From Lepidodermella squamata (Eukaryota > Gastrotricha): a stretch of 64,000 nt of DNA. Positions 31,659 to 41,140 of this stretch are shown here, piece after piece; position 1 is the stretch's first letter, and each line of letters begins with the position of its first letter. The stretch is taken from the NCBI GenBank assembly GCA_047495785.1, contig JBLDXI010000025.1, positions 2,108,001 through 2,172,000 of the forward strand, read 5' to 3'. The notes below the pieces were generated by a model. The model was not told the DNA's origin. It saw only the letters and a list, made by a program, of their open reading frames with translations, and searched no databases. A program made the translations under genes and the position numbers.

Positions 31659-33273
31659 ATGGAAGCCACCGTGAAGGGTGCTGCTTGTAAGGTATTTTAT
31701 CCTCAAAACATGAATAACCCATTCCGTCATTTTTCTCTCCAGATATGCGGAAAGTCTGTTGTAAAACGAAAAAACTACTTTCCAGGGCAATGCTCGGCGT
31801 GTCAGGTAAAAAACTAACTTCGAGATGGTGCTTTTAACTTTTCATGTCTAGAAATTCTTCACACGACAAGCTTCGAGGCGCTTTGAATTTCAGTGTGTTA
31901 CTGGTAAAAATAATTGTGAGATCCTCCCTGGAAAAACTCGCGGTTGTTGCACTCGCTGCCGTCTTGAAAAGTGCTTCATTTTGCGCTCAAGCTCAGGTAG
32001 AATATCCCGAGTTGATTAGCATTTGGTAAATTCTGCTTTTAGCATTTAAAAAGAGCAGCGAAAAGAACCATAGTTACGAATCAGAGAAAACAGGTCTCCA
32101 GACCTCTGCTGATGATTGGTGTTCAACGATACCTAGCAATCTAGATCTATACGACCTCGGAATAGCGGAGACAGCCACGAAAAACTCAATTATTGGGCTA
32201 ACGTTTCTGCATGGCTTACATTCAGCAAGTTATCTGCGTTTTCCTTTTTCTAATTTATTCTTGTGTCATCCCTAATTTAGCTTCCGCTGAGAGGAAGGAA
32301 TGTTCCTTATGATGACGTCACAATTCTGAAATCGGAATTTGCCAACGACCAGATAAGAATCTTTAACGATTCAGGCCTAATATTTGCACAGTATATGAAA
32401 GGTACACAAAAGGGTCAAAGGATATATCAGAGGGGTTTTCCAAAAATCTAGACGATGATCCGCAGCGATTGAAAAATGTTAACTCTTGCAGAAGCCTTCG
32501 GAATTCCTGACCACGAGTGGCCGCAAGCCGCTGCATCTGGTTGGGCAGAAACCACAATCGCCTTCTCAACGCATCAAGCCGATAGCAATCCGCTGGCGGT
32601 CAACCAAGCTATTCTTCCTCAATTATTCGCCGCTTACCCTGAATTAGAGGTAAATATCTTCCCCATCCATTCGGTTATAATTAGGGATTCCCTTCCAAAA
32701 TTATAAAGATTCCAGACGAAATAGGATATGGGTTATCAAATAGGTTGAATAAGTTAGCTCTTTCGACCATTCGCACTCGAGTATGCAGGCGTTTTTTTTT
32801 ATTTCAACCCCCCGGTCTTGATCAGCTGCTTCGTAGATTATGGAACCCCTTCTAAGTACGAATATACCAACCCATTATTTATTTGTCTCATTTGCAGCCT
32901 GTCGCAATGTGGGCGCAGGAGCTATTGCACGTGCTCAATGGCTGGCAACCGACGATGCCCGAATTCGCTCTATTTCTTTGCTACCTTTGCTTTAGCAGTA
33001 CGCAAATTGCTGATCACTACTGACCACTGACGAGTGATTGATTTTTCTTACACAGGATCGAAGACTCGGGTTTTGGTTCGATTATCAAATGTCTTGCAGA
33101 AATCGCTTTTTATGCAGTGCGCTGCCTTGCGGAAAGGAATTCAGTGGCAGGACCACGTCGAGAGAGCCATTGCCATCATGGAGCAAGTCGCAGCGTACAG
33201 GCTGGCATTTTTTCAGCAAGATGAGAATCCACCAAGTTCATGGGTGCGCAATGTCAAGTTATCATTAAGATGA
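31659..33273 (+). CDS. nuclear receptor gene H (subfamily S1)
   Basis: Exons: 31659-31691, 31743-31805, 31852-31996, 32043-32224, 32281-32401, 32492-32649, 32898-32997, 33056-33273 (339 aa). Finger 1 is ICGKSVVKRKNYFPGQCSAC; finger 2 is FQCVTGKNNC to GCCTRCRLEKCFILR. Intron 4 has a GC donor in a strong context (TCA|GCAAGT). Intron 5 is only 90 nt, much shorter than in C, E, G and N, but keeps GATGATCCGCAGCGATTG before the acceptor. The exon 6 end is AAYPELE; exon 7 has ELLHVLNGW, with Leu for Ser. There is no clear AATAAA close downstream. This is the last gene before the GC-rich transposon island. Confidence 0.85.
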
Positions 33274-33439
33274 ATGACGTTGTAAAGTACGCAGATTTTG
33301 TGAAAATAGTAAAATTGTAGATTTTGTGACATAGTAAATGAGAAGGTGTACATTCTAGATCCATTCATCGACAGTTTTATTCATCCGCAGAAAGAAGAGC
33401 AAGGTTTAGATCACACATTCTTTCAAGTTATATCAATCG

Positions 33440-34620
33440 ATATTCCTTGACGAGGAGAGAGATGAACAGCAGGGCAATAAAAGGTCCAGCAGGTGATCCA
33501 CTGATCCCGCAAGGGCACGCGAATAATTTGATTTGTTTGCCTGTACCCAGGTCCCTTTTCACCCCGCTGGCTCCGGCTTCTGCACAACCGATGCCCGCCC
33601 AACGCCCGGCCTCGGCCACGGCTAACCCTGTCAGTAAGCGTGTCGTTATTATCGATAACATCACCAACATGCGCCGATGCGAGCTTGAGCCCGAGCTTGT
33701 GAGAGTGGCACCCTGGCTCGAATATCACTCTGCCGTCGACATGCGGAGCAGCGGTCTCCGGATCATATGCTCTACGCCTGCTGGCGCGGATAGATTGCTG
33801 AAGAAGGAACTCCCTCCTGGCACCTTCAAGGGCAACGCCTATCGGGTTCACCGTCCTAGTGAACCGGATCCTAGTCGCCCGCTCCCTCCTGCGGCTGACA
33901 AGGACAATCGCAGCGTTTTGACTTCTCGGCACTCGGGTCTCGGGTTGCTATTCGGCTGCCTATCTGCCCCATGATTATGTGGAGGAGGTTCGCGACCTGC
34001 CGGCGAAGGGCCCCACCGCCCACCCACTCACGTCATCGTATTCAAGACGAAGGAGGCGTGTGAGGACGCCCGACTGGGATGCAGTGGCTGAACCGGTGCG
34101 TAAAGGTACGCCCCATGCAGCCACCCATGCTCCATGCTGCCCGCTAAATGTCGCAAATGTAGTCGCTGTGGCCACGTCGCTATCGACTGCCCCCTGGCTC
34201 ATCCGTCACGTGTGGCCGCTGCGGCAAAGCGCACCTCACAGAGGGCTGCTTCGCTACCCCCGAACAAGCGTTTTGTTGCAACTGCCCTGAAGGCGGCTCC
34301 CCGAGACATTTCAGTACCTGGCGCGGCTGCCCTGCTTTCAAAGCTGCGCAGTCGGCCGAAGTCGCGTCCCGACACGCCCGTGCTGCTGCCAAGAGTGAGA
34401 AGATCACCGCGGCCCCGGACGATTCGCTGTACCGTGGCTCCTGTGGGGGCTCTGCTTTCTTAGTCCGTGAAGGCGTCACCATCGTTCGTGAACGTAAGGT
34501 GCCGCTGTCTGGCAGGAAGCGCAGTGAGTGGCTGCGTACTGCGTATTGATGGCATCCCCGACCCTCGTTCTACTGTGATTCGATTGGTCACCGGATATTG
34601 CCCGCCGTCCTCTGACTTGG
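33440..34620 (+). mobile_element. degenerate non-LTR retrotransposon ORF1 (gag-like, zinc knuckles)
   Basis: This is a GC-rich island. An open frame of 175 codons (33,447-33,974) precedes a THVIVFKTKEA block around 34,029. A first CCHC knuckle (CRKCSRCGHVAIDC) starts near 34,142. After a frameshift there is a second knuckle (CGRCGKAHLTEGC) and then C.C...H......GCP. Three such knuckles in tandem, preceded by a TH.IVFKT block, are the hallmark of ORF1 proteins of jockey/R1/I-type LINEs. At least two frameshifts or stops break it. No reverse transcriptase follows within the island, so the copy is truncated. Confidence 0.75.
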
Positions 34621-34977
34621 CTTTTTAGCTGGTGAATTAATAACAAAAAACTCTTTACGCAAAGAGGGCGGCACAAATTTTGAATCATGCCAAGTTTCTA
34701 GAAGGGCAACAATGAGGAATTTTTTCAATAACAGTATGAATTCAGGAAAAGATTCTGGTCTAAATTTAAATATGTTCCAAGCTGTAAAATTCATAACTTG
34801 GAGGAGAAATGACCACATTAGCATTGCCATTCAGTAATGATTTACCAGTTTTCGAAACCGGGCCGGTGGAGTAGTGCTAGTATCCGCCAGATTGATGTCG
34901 GTGGCGGCCGCGAGTCAAGTTGACGAACAATTGGCGGTGTTGTGGGTCGAAGTCTTGATCGTTCTGGAACTCACGGT

Positions 34978-35904
34978 TCACTTGTCCGCCGTTTTGCCAG
35001 ATTTCTCCCGTCGCTTGAGCACCGTAGCCCACGAAGGGCGGTGGAGGCGGTTGCTGAAAAGTGCTGGCGGCTGTTGATTGTAGCGCATAGCCGGCTCGGG
35101 CTGCTGCGGAGGCTGAGCATACCCTCGGCCGGTTGCAGCTGGCGGGGGGCGATTCTGGTGCGTTTTTGAAGCCGGTGGGCGTAGTTGTTTACCTTGACTG
35201 GCGTGCGTCGAACTTTGATTGCGCTTTTCTTCGGCTTTGGCTTTGTTTGACCAGCGTCCAGGGTTCTGCTGTTGCTGGCTTGGTTCCAGTTTCTTGACTT
35301 GGTCAATCGCAGACCGATAGACGAAGGAGCCGTGCTGCTCCGTGATCAGTCGATTGCCACGGATTTGGTAGTTCAGGTCCATGGTGTTGGAGTCGATTAG
35401 CTGTTGGAGCTGGTTTTCGAGCGCTCTGTTCATTACTTGCTGATGAGGGGTCCGGTACTTTTGTACCCAGACCCCATGGGCATTTAAAAAGCTTTGGTAA
35501 TCGCGAGCCAGGATTTGGTACATCCGTTTCGTAGAGCTTTCGGTCGACGGTAGCGTGACATGGATGTTTCTCACCATCGGCGATCGGCGTGCCGTCTTGC
35601 TAGCACCGCGGCTGGCCGAATCCTTGACATGCCAATTTTTCCCCGTTAGGAGAGGAACGAATTCTTCAATGATGTCTACCAAGTCTCCTTCGCGTTCGCC
35701 TACCCTCTCCCCGGCTCTCGGAATGGAGAGGAGCAACGAGGCTCTCCAAACGAAGGTTTCAAGCCGACTTAGACGCTTGCCGTCGGCTTGCTGTTTGCTG
35801 GTTAAATGAGATAATTGTTCTTCGAGCTCAGAAATCCGCTTCTCAAGTCCGGCGATCGTCACCTCGGATTGGGCAGGGGCGTTCGGGTCTTCTCCGTCGC
35901 TCAT
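34978..35904 (-). CDS. uncharacterised 308-aa coiled-coil protein, probably mobile-element derived
   Basis: A single uninterrupted frame, much the longest in the window, at higher GC than its surroundings. Residues about 15-50 form a heptad-patterned segment (LEKRISELEEQL, then LSRLETF) predicted to be a coiled coil. Residues about 90-200 are basic and mixed, with NIHVTLPSTESSTKR and KYRTPHQQVMNRALENQL. The last 90 residues are rich in Gln, Pro, Arg and Asn. No enzyme motif or zinc finger is visible. It sits head-on next to the LINE ORF1 relic, between genes H and I. It could be a retroelement ORF1 or another selfish-element protein; I do not recognise it. Confidence 0.55.
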   Translation of the reverse strand: MSDGEDPNAPAQSEVTIAGLEKRISELEEQLSHLTSKQQADGKRLSRLETFVWRASLLLSIPRAGERVGEREGDLVDIIEEFVPLLTGKNWHVKDSASRGASKTARRSPMVRNIHVTLPSTESSTKRMYQILARDYQSFLNAHGVWVQKYRTPHQQVMNRALENQLQQLIDSNTMDLNYQIRGNRLITEQHGSFVYRSAIDQVKKLEPSQQQQNPGRWSNKAKAEEKRNQSSTHASQGKQLRPPASKTHQNRPPPAATGRGYAQPPQQPEPAMRYNQQPPALFSNRLHRPSWATVLKRREKSGKTADK

Positions 35905-36249
35905 TGAGTGTAGCAGTTAAGATCAACGAAAATTTTATTATTTTTTACGAGGCACGAATGAAAAATAATTTTTATTTTATGTGATTCTGAATATATTGTC
36001 TTAGCTGTCGAATCATTGTCATCATTAAACTAACATTGTTCAATCAAATTGCTCCAGTTCCCTCTATCCCCAAGCGAGGCCAGGGTGCGATCATGAATCC
36101 TAAAGCTACCAGGAATGGAATATTTTTTTCGCTGTACCTTCGGTTACCAAAATTACTTCGGATTTCAACCACAAATACAAGCGAAGTCAGTAAAAATTTG
36201 AAAATTTTTCACTGAATCTAATTCTAAAACCAATTTCTCTTAGGCAAAT

Positions 36250-36453
36250 TTACAAAGCAGTAGGCCAAATGTTCATTTTTACACCGGTCTGGCCGAGCTG
36301 GGGGCATGATAATCGCACACCGAATGCAGTATTATAGATATCGTATATCGTTGGGGTCCAAGATGTCATTCTTGAAGCCTCAGTAATCAAAAGCATTTGG
36401 GGCGAGCTGTCACATATCATTCCACATTGTTTCATAATTTCAACCTCAGACAC
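36250..36453 (-). pseudogene. minus-strand 67-codon frame related to 52,069-52,398
   Basis: It begins MSEV and shares blocks with the longer frame at 52,069-52,398, for example (G)VRL.CPQLGQTG against GVSFPSARPDRNG. At DNA level CCGGTCTGGCCGAGCTG is shared. Both lie just upstream of module 1 of a receptor gene (I and N). It may be a remnant of an opposite-strand gene or simply duplicated flanking DNA. Confidence 0.3.
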
Positions 36454-36523
36454 TCTCCAATGTTCAACTCATTCCCTCTCATAAAAGGCTGGACAAATTC
36501 TTGTTTAGACCTTTCTTGTTTAG

Positions 36524-36625
36524 CCACACTGCTTCATTTTGCTCTCTGTAATTCAATATGCTGCTGCGAGGCTCCGAGCTCTGATGAGCGTGCAAATACG
36601 ATCAATATTTGTGCTCCATTAAATT
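36524..36625 (+). promoter_or_regulatory. upstream module 1, copy preceding gene I
   Basis: CCACACTGCTTCATTTTGCT, CTGTAATTCAATATGCTG, GAGGCTCCGAGCTCTG, AATACGATCAATATTTGTGC. Module 2 follows near 36,769 with AAGCAAGGCTCGTGCCAC. Confidence 0.5.
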
Positions 36626-36768
36626 GTCTGCTAAGCTTGACTGCGTAAGCACACAGCAATCACGCAAGCAAAGACTCGAACAGCCATCCTTTAATACTAT
36701 CGCTTGACTAGGTGAGAGCACCCGGTTGTAATATGCGAAAATGTGACGATTTTTCATTATTTGCGTTA

Positions 36769-36840
36769 TTGAAGCAAGGCTCGTGCCACACCATTTCCTT
36801 TTCCCATTTTCTCATTGAACTTGATACGAGTGTGTTCATA
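36769..36840 (+). promoter_or_regulatory. upstream module 2, copy preceding gene I
   Basis: GAAGCAAGGCTCGTGCCACA, then CCATTTTCTCATTGAACTTG. The E-box is degenerate here (CTCGTG). Confidence 0.4.
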
Positions 36841-37629
36841 GAAGCTCATCGATTATGATATACTAGACGCTAGACCTTCATGTGGCATCAAAAGATATAC
36901 AAGTATTAAGATAGAGGTGGCAATGCTAGTAAAAGTATCTGTTTTATGGGATGATTGCTCACAATATCAAGCTTTCTTTCTCGCGCGACTTCCTGATTGC
37001 ACAGTACGTGTTTTGGTCCGATCTGTAATTGAGCAGATGTTTAATACAGCAATCAGGCCAACCCGAAAAAAATGCATTGTGTTACCATAAAAGCTCCTAT
37101 TATGGAAAAGTGGGAGTTATGACGGGTCTAGAAAGTCAGGAAAAACATGATTAACATCTGAATAATCAATAATCGACTTGAAGGGTGTCGATTTCTGATG
37201 GCTGTGAAATATTTTTAATATGTTTAAGATGTTGCTAGATTGCAAATACCTATATACTTGTATGTTCTTAACACTCTACCGGCCGAAGGTTTTTGCGTGT
37301 ATCTTTCCTGCTGCGCCGGGGTTTTTTCAATGTACCTAGTAAAAAATTCGACCCCCAGATAATTATATTTTCACGATAGGGTTGTTAAACTCTCCAGTAG
37401 TAAGTGTCAGGTGTCCGGCTGGAGAGTAGATGCAGAAAATTCACAGTCATGATCTTCGCCTGAGCACCAATCAATGAATCTCGGAAGGAAACTTATAGTA
37501 ATTTGATTGATTTATATCGATTTTACGTGCACACTTTGCTAAAAATCGTCAGGCATCCAAGCGCCTTGAAGCGAAGCTAAAAAATATGTCCCTATCAAAT
37601 TATTTACTTGCGTTTTTGTTGGCATTGCT

Positions 37630-37672
37630 GATGATTATAGAAGCTATCGAGATCCATGCTGCTTGTAGGGTA
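37630..37672 (+). pseudogene. ghost exon 1 upstream of gene I
   Basis: ATAGAAGCTATCGAGATCCA, then TGCTGCTTGTAGG|GTATTA, matches exon 1 of S1 genes (MEAIVRHAACK) with the start codon changed to ATA and the final AAG to AGG. It lies 130 bp upstream of the real exon 1 of gene I, showing that a second gene 5' end once stood here. Confidence 0.65.
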
Positions 37673-37801
37673 TTATTTGTTTATTTTATTTAAGGAGCCA
37701 TAACGCCTGGAAGAGGACAGATCAGACACGTCACATCTTCAACAGCCAAATCTTATTCAAAAATAATTTTTGCTTCAGGTTTTAGTGAAAAAAGTTTTTT
37801 T

Positions 37802-39399
37802 ATGGAAACCGACGTGAGACATGTTGCTTGCAAGGTGTTATATCTTCAATGTATGTGTAATCCATATTCTCATATTTGAATTATTCCAGATATGCGGCAA
37901 GTCAGTCGCGAAGCGAAAAAACTACTTTCCAGGGCAATGCTCGGCGTGTCAGGTAAAAATCAAACTTCGAAATGGAGCTTTTAATGTTAAATGTACAGAA
38001 ATTCTTCACTCGGCAAGCTTCAAGGCGATTTGAATTTCAGTGTCTTACTGGTAGCAGTAATTGCGAAATCGTTCCAGGAAAAACTCGTGGTTGTTGCACT
38101 CGCTGCCGTCTTGAAAGGTGCTTCGCTTTACGATTAAGCGCAGGTTGAATACCCACAGACGATTGAAGTTCGGTAAATTCAGTCTTTTACTTCAGCACTG
38201 AAAAAGAGCAGCGATAAGAATGCTAATAACGAATCAGAGGCCAAAGGTCAGGAGAACACTGCCGATAATTGGACCCAGGCAACGATCCCAGGCAGCCCAG
38301 ATCTTCTCCACCTTAGAATTGCAGAGGAAGCCACAAAAAGCTCAATTGTTGGGCTCACCTTTCTGCATGACATGAATTCAGTAAGTTGTGTGAGTTTCCT
38401 CAGTCCACATTGTTTCTATTCGTTTCTAATTCAGTTTCCGCTACGAAGAAGAAATGTTCCTTATCATGATATCTCAATTATGGCATCGGAATTTTCTACC
38501 GATCAAGTGAGAATCTACAACGATGTCGGCATAAGGTTCGCACAGTACATGAAAGGTAATCATTACTTATTCAATCTGATATTCCGATAATCCATTTCAT
38601 CTTACAGAGGCTTTCGCCTTATCTGATCGGGAATCGGCACAGGCCATTGAGACAGGATGGCTTTTAACCGCGCTAGCTTTTCCAGCACAACCTGGCAATG
38701 ACAATCCACTTACAATTAATGACGCGGTTTTACCACAGTTTCTGGCCGTTTTCCCGGAGTTTGAGGTAGTTATTTGGTGGTTGATGTATTTTAATGATTC
38801 GAGATGCGCCTGAGGATATTTAGATGAGAAAGGCAAGTTTCCGACTAGTGCGCGAAAAGTTTTGTCTAATTTGGTGCCGTACATACGAGAGTCGCTACTA
38901 TTGCGATCATCGCGGTCTTGGGGCATGTGGACATCCTAAATGTTCAGTCTGAAAGTTGTTTGGGGCCTGAAGCACAGTACAGTACAGTATATGCAGTACA
39001 TGTATCTAACTTTGTCTATTTTGCAGCCTTTCGCTAAGTGGGGAAAGGAGCTGTCACATGTGCTGAGTTGCTGGGAACCGACAATGCCAGAATTCGCTTT
39101 ATTCCTCTGCTACCTGTATTTTAGTGGTTCGCACAAAATTGATGATCACTCCTCATGCTTAATGCTCTTTATTTCTTTACTCAGCATCCGAGACTCGGGC
39201 ATTGGTTCGATTATCAAATGTACTGCAGAAATCTATGTTCATGCAATGCGCTGCTATGAGGAAAGGAAGCGAGTGGCAAGACCACGTCAAAAGAGCAATT
39301 ACTATTATGGATCAAGCCGCAGCGTACAGGCGAACATTTTATAAGAAAGCAGAGGATCGCTCAAGTTCATGGGTGCGCAACATCAAGCTGCCTTTCTAA
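37802..39399 (+). CDS. nuclear receptor gene I (subfamily S1)
   Basis: Exons: 37802-37834, 37890-37952, 37999-38143, 38196-38380, 38435-38555, 38608-38765, 39027-39126, 39185-39399 (339 aa). Finger 1 is ICGKSVAKRKNYFPGQCSAC; finger 2 is FQCLTGSSNC to GCCTRCRLERC. Helix 1 is SSIVGLTFLHDMNS. Exon 6 reads EAFALSDRESAQAIETGW. Exon 7 reads GKELSHVLSCWEPTMPEFALF and has an unusual donor, GTTCGC. Exon 8 ends RNIKLPF. It has compact introns 1-5. An AATAAA lies at 39,440. It is most similar to gene D among the S1 genes in exons 5-8 (AQ..TGW.LTALAF). Confidence 0.84.
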
Positions 39400-39866
39400 T
39401 TTCAGATACGTAGTAAAGTGTTCAGTTGTTCGATACCTAAATAAAAATGCTTCTGATATTCGCGTTGCCATTTATTTTTCAAGTCGCCTAAACCACGGTG
39501 TTATGAATACCGTGAGTACATAACTCAGGATTTCTCAGAGAATACCGAACAAAAAACTATTTCTAGTTATATGTGGTTGCGCTGCCGCGCCCTATTTTCA
39601 TCAATGTTACTCTTATCAAACGTTGTGCGCTTAATCAAATTGAATTAGGGCGAGCTCAAATGGAATGATCCAATCAATCGTGCTTAGCACGAGCGATGTG
39701 GCGATACTTCATAGAGCAAGCATAACAAAAATGAATGTCATTTCATAAGCCACGCTTAATGGCTGTCATCGGAAATTAGAATGGGTAAGGTTAATTGGTG
39801 GATTACATTAGTTACACCAAATTTACAATCGATTCCTCGGTTTAAACTAGAATAATTAAAAGTATT
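39400..39866. other. spacer between genes I and J
   Basis: It contains the gene I AATAAA (39,440). Nothing else is recognised, and module 1 is not evident here. Confidence 0.4.
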
Positions 39867-40582
39867 ATGGCGATCAGCGGGCGGCTAGCGGGTCAAAAAC
39901 AAAGGGCTACAATATTCTGCAACGTAATACTATCCCCGGATGCTCGAAATCCGGTATAACCATTTCTTCCATAGGTATGCGGCAAAGTTGTTGCGCCTAG
40001 ACTACGATACCAGCCGAGGCGATGTAACGCCTGTCAGGTAAACTCCGCCTCCCGTATCACCTCTAATTTATGATTTTTTGGAATCATTTTGAGAAATTTT
40101 TTGCTCGGCAATCCCAACGACGATACGAATTTCAATGTATTACTGGAAGATTCGACTGCAAGATACAGCATGGAGAAACGCGGGGTTGCTGCACCCGTTG
40201 CCGGCTCGAAACTTGCTTTCTATTAAGAGGAACAAATCGTAAGTTATGTATTTCAACCAGCAAAACATATAATGGCCCAGATCATAGAAAGCAAGCTTCC
40301 GAGCCTTTAAGCACCGATGCTAGGGAACTTAATTACCGGGCTCATTTATCATTTCTCAATGACTTGCATTCAGCATTTTACAGTGATTTTCCAAGTGTAA
40401 TCAAGTGCAGATCTCAAAAGGGTGCGCGGAAATTTTGCTTGTACCCAGATTCCCTTTCACCTCAAGCAGTTCACCTTAAACAAGGCGATCCCATAATAAC
40501 GGGGTTGACAGCAACATTTTACCGATTTGTATTGGTAAATCGTTCCTCAAATCGAATTACGCATTTCAATTTTATACGTTGA
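39867..40582 (+). CDS. DNA-binding-domain-only receptor J (subfamily S2), or truncated pseudogene
   Basis: Exons: 39867-39923, 39975-40037, 40094-40582. A 42-nt GT-AG segment at 40,239-40,280 may be spliced or retained, and both readings stay in frame (188 or 202 aa). The fingers are intact: VCGKVVAPRLRYQPRRCNAC, KFFARQSQRR, FQCITGRFDC, GCCTRCRLETC. Exon 4 has lost the usual SS.P.L....K.S segment, reads RAHLSFLNDLHS and then has no donor. The frame simply runs on for about 65 codons of unrelated sequence. No exons 5-8 follow. It resembles known DBD-only receptors in form, but it could equally be a recent deletion product. Confidence 0.6.
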
Positions 40583-41140
40583 TTTACAAAGGCAGAGGCA
40601 TAGCGTCAGACTAACTCAAACTCAATTTTATGTAATTATAATGTTCAATAGGTTAGCTGGTTTACTAAGGCGCGCGTTTCGTCTGTAGTTGTATTCGGCC
40701 GAAACACGAACTTCCCCATATGTGTGACGTTGACCAAACAGCTGTCCGCGATGTCCAGACCATCCGCTGGAGCTTAAATTACTGACGTTGCTTTAGTACC
40801 TTTCAAGCGTCAAGCCGCAGCGCCTTTATTTTGCTTAGACTGTATGACTAATACATGGTTGCTGAAAGGTAAAATGTACTCCTTTGAAGCTTCTCATTGA
40901 TAGCCGTCTCTGAATTGGATTTCTATATTGCGAGTCATTATTTCGCTTTAATGCTGAGAGAAATTCTCAGTGTTTTGGTGCAGGCATGTTTCCTGCCTAA
41001 TACATTTTACTCAATGATGCATAGGCGCGTGCAATAAAACGGAAAATCAATAAAGCTTGTAAGGTTTGCCATGCAAAGGGACGCCTTATTCGTCCGATAG
41101 TACTACATATGCACATTTTGAACGATTTTCAGGTATCAAA
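40583..41140. other. spacer between J and K
   Basis: No exon is visible. Neither module 1 nor module 2 is clear. Confidence 0.4.

Larger units (their letters stand above)
35931..37630. other. spacer upstream of gene I
   Basis: It holds a minus-strand frame at 36,250-36,453 related to one at 52,069-52,398, module 1 (36,524-36,625) and module 2 (36,769-36,840). Nothing else is recognised. Confidence 0.45.

Noticed and set aside
33423-33932. 169-codon minus-strand open frame
   Set aside because: It is exactly antisense to the LINE ORF1 frame in a GC-rich stretch, where antisense frames stay open by chance. It has no recognisable motif.
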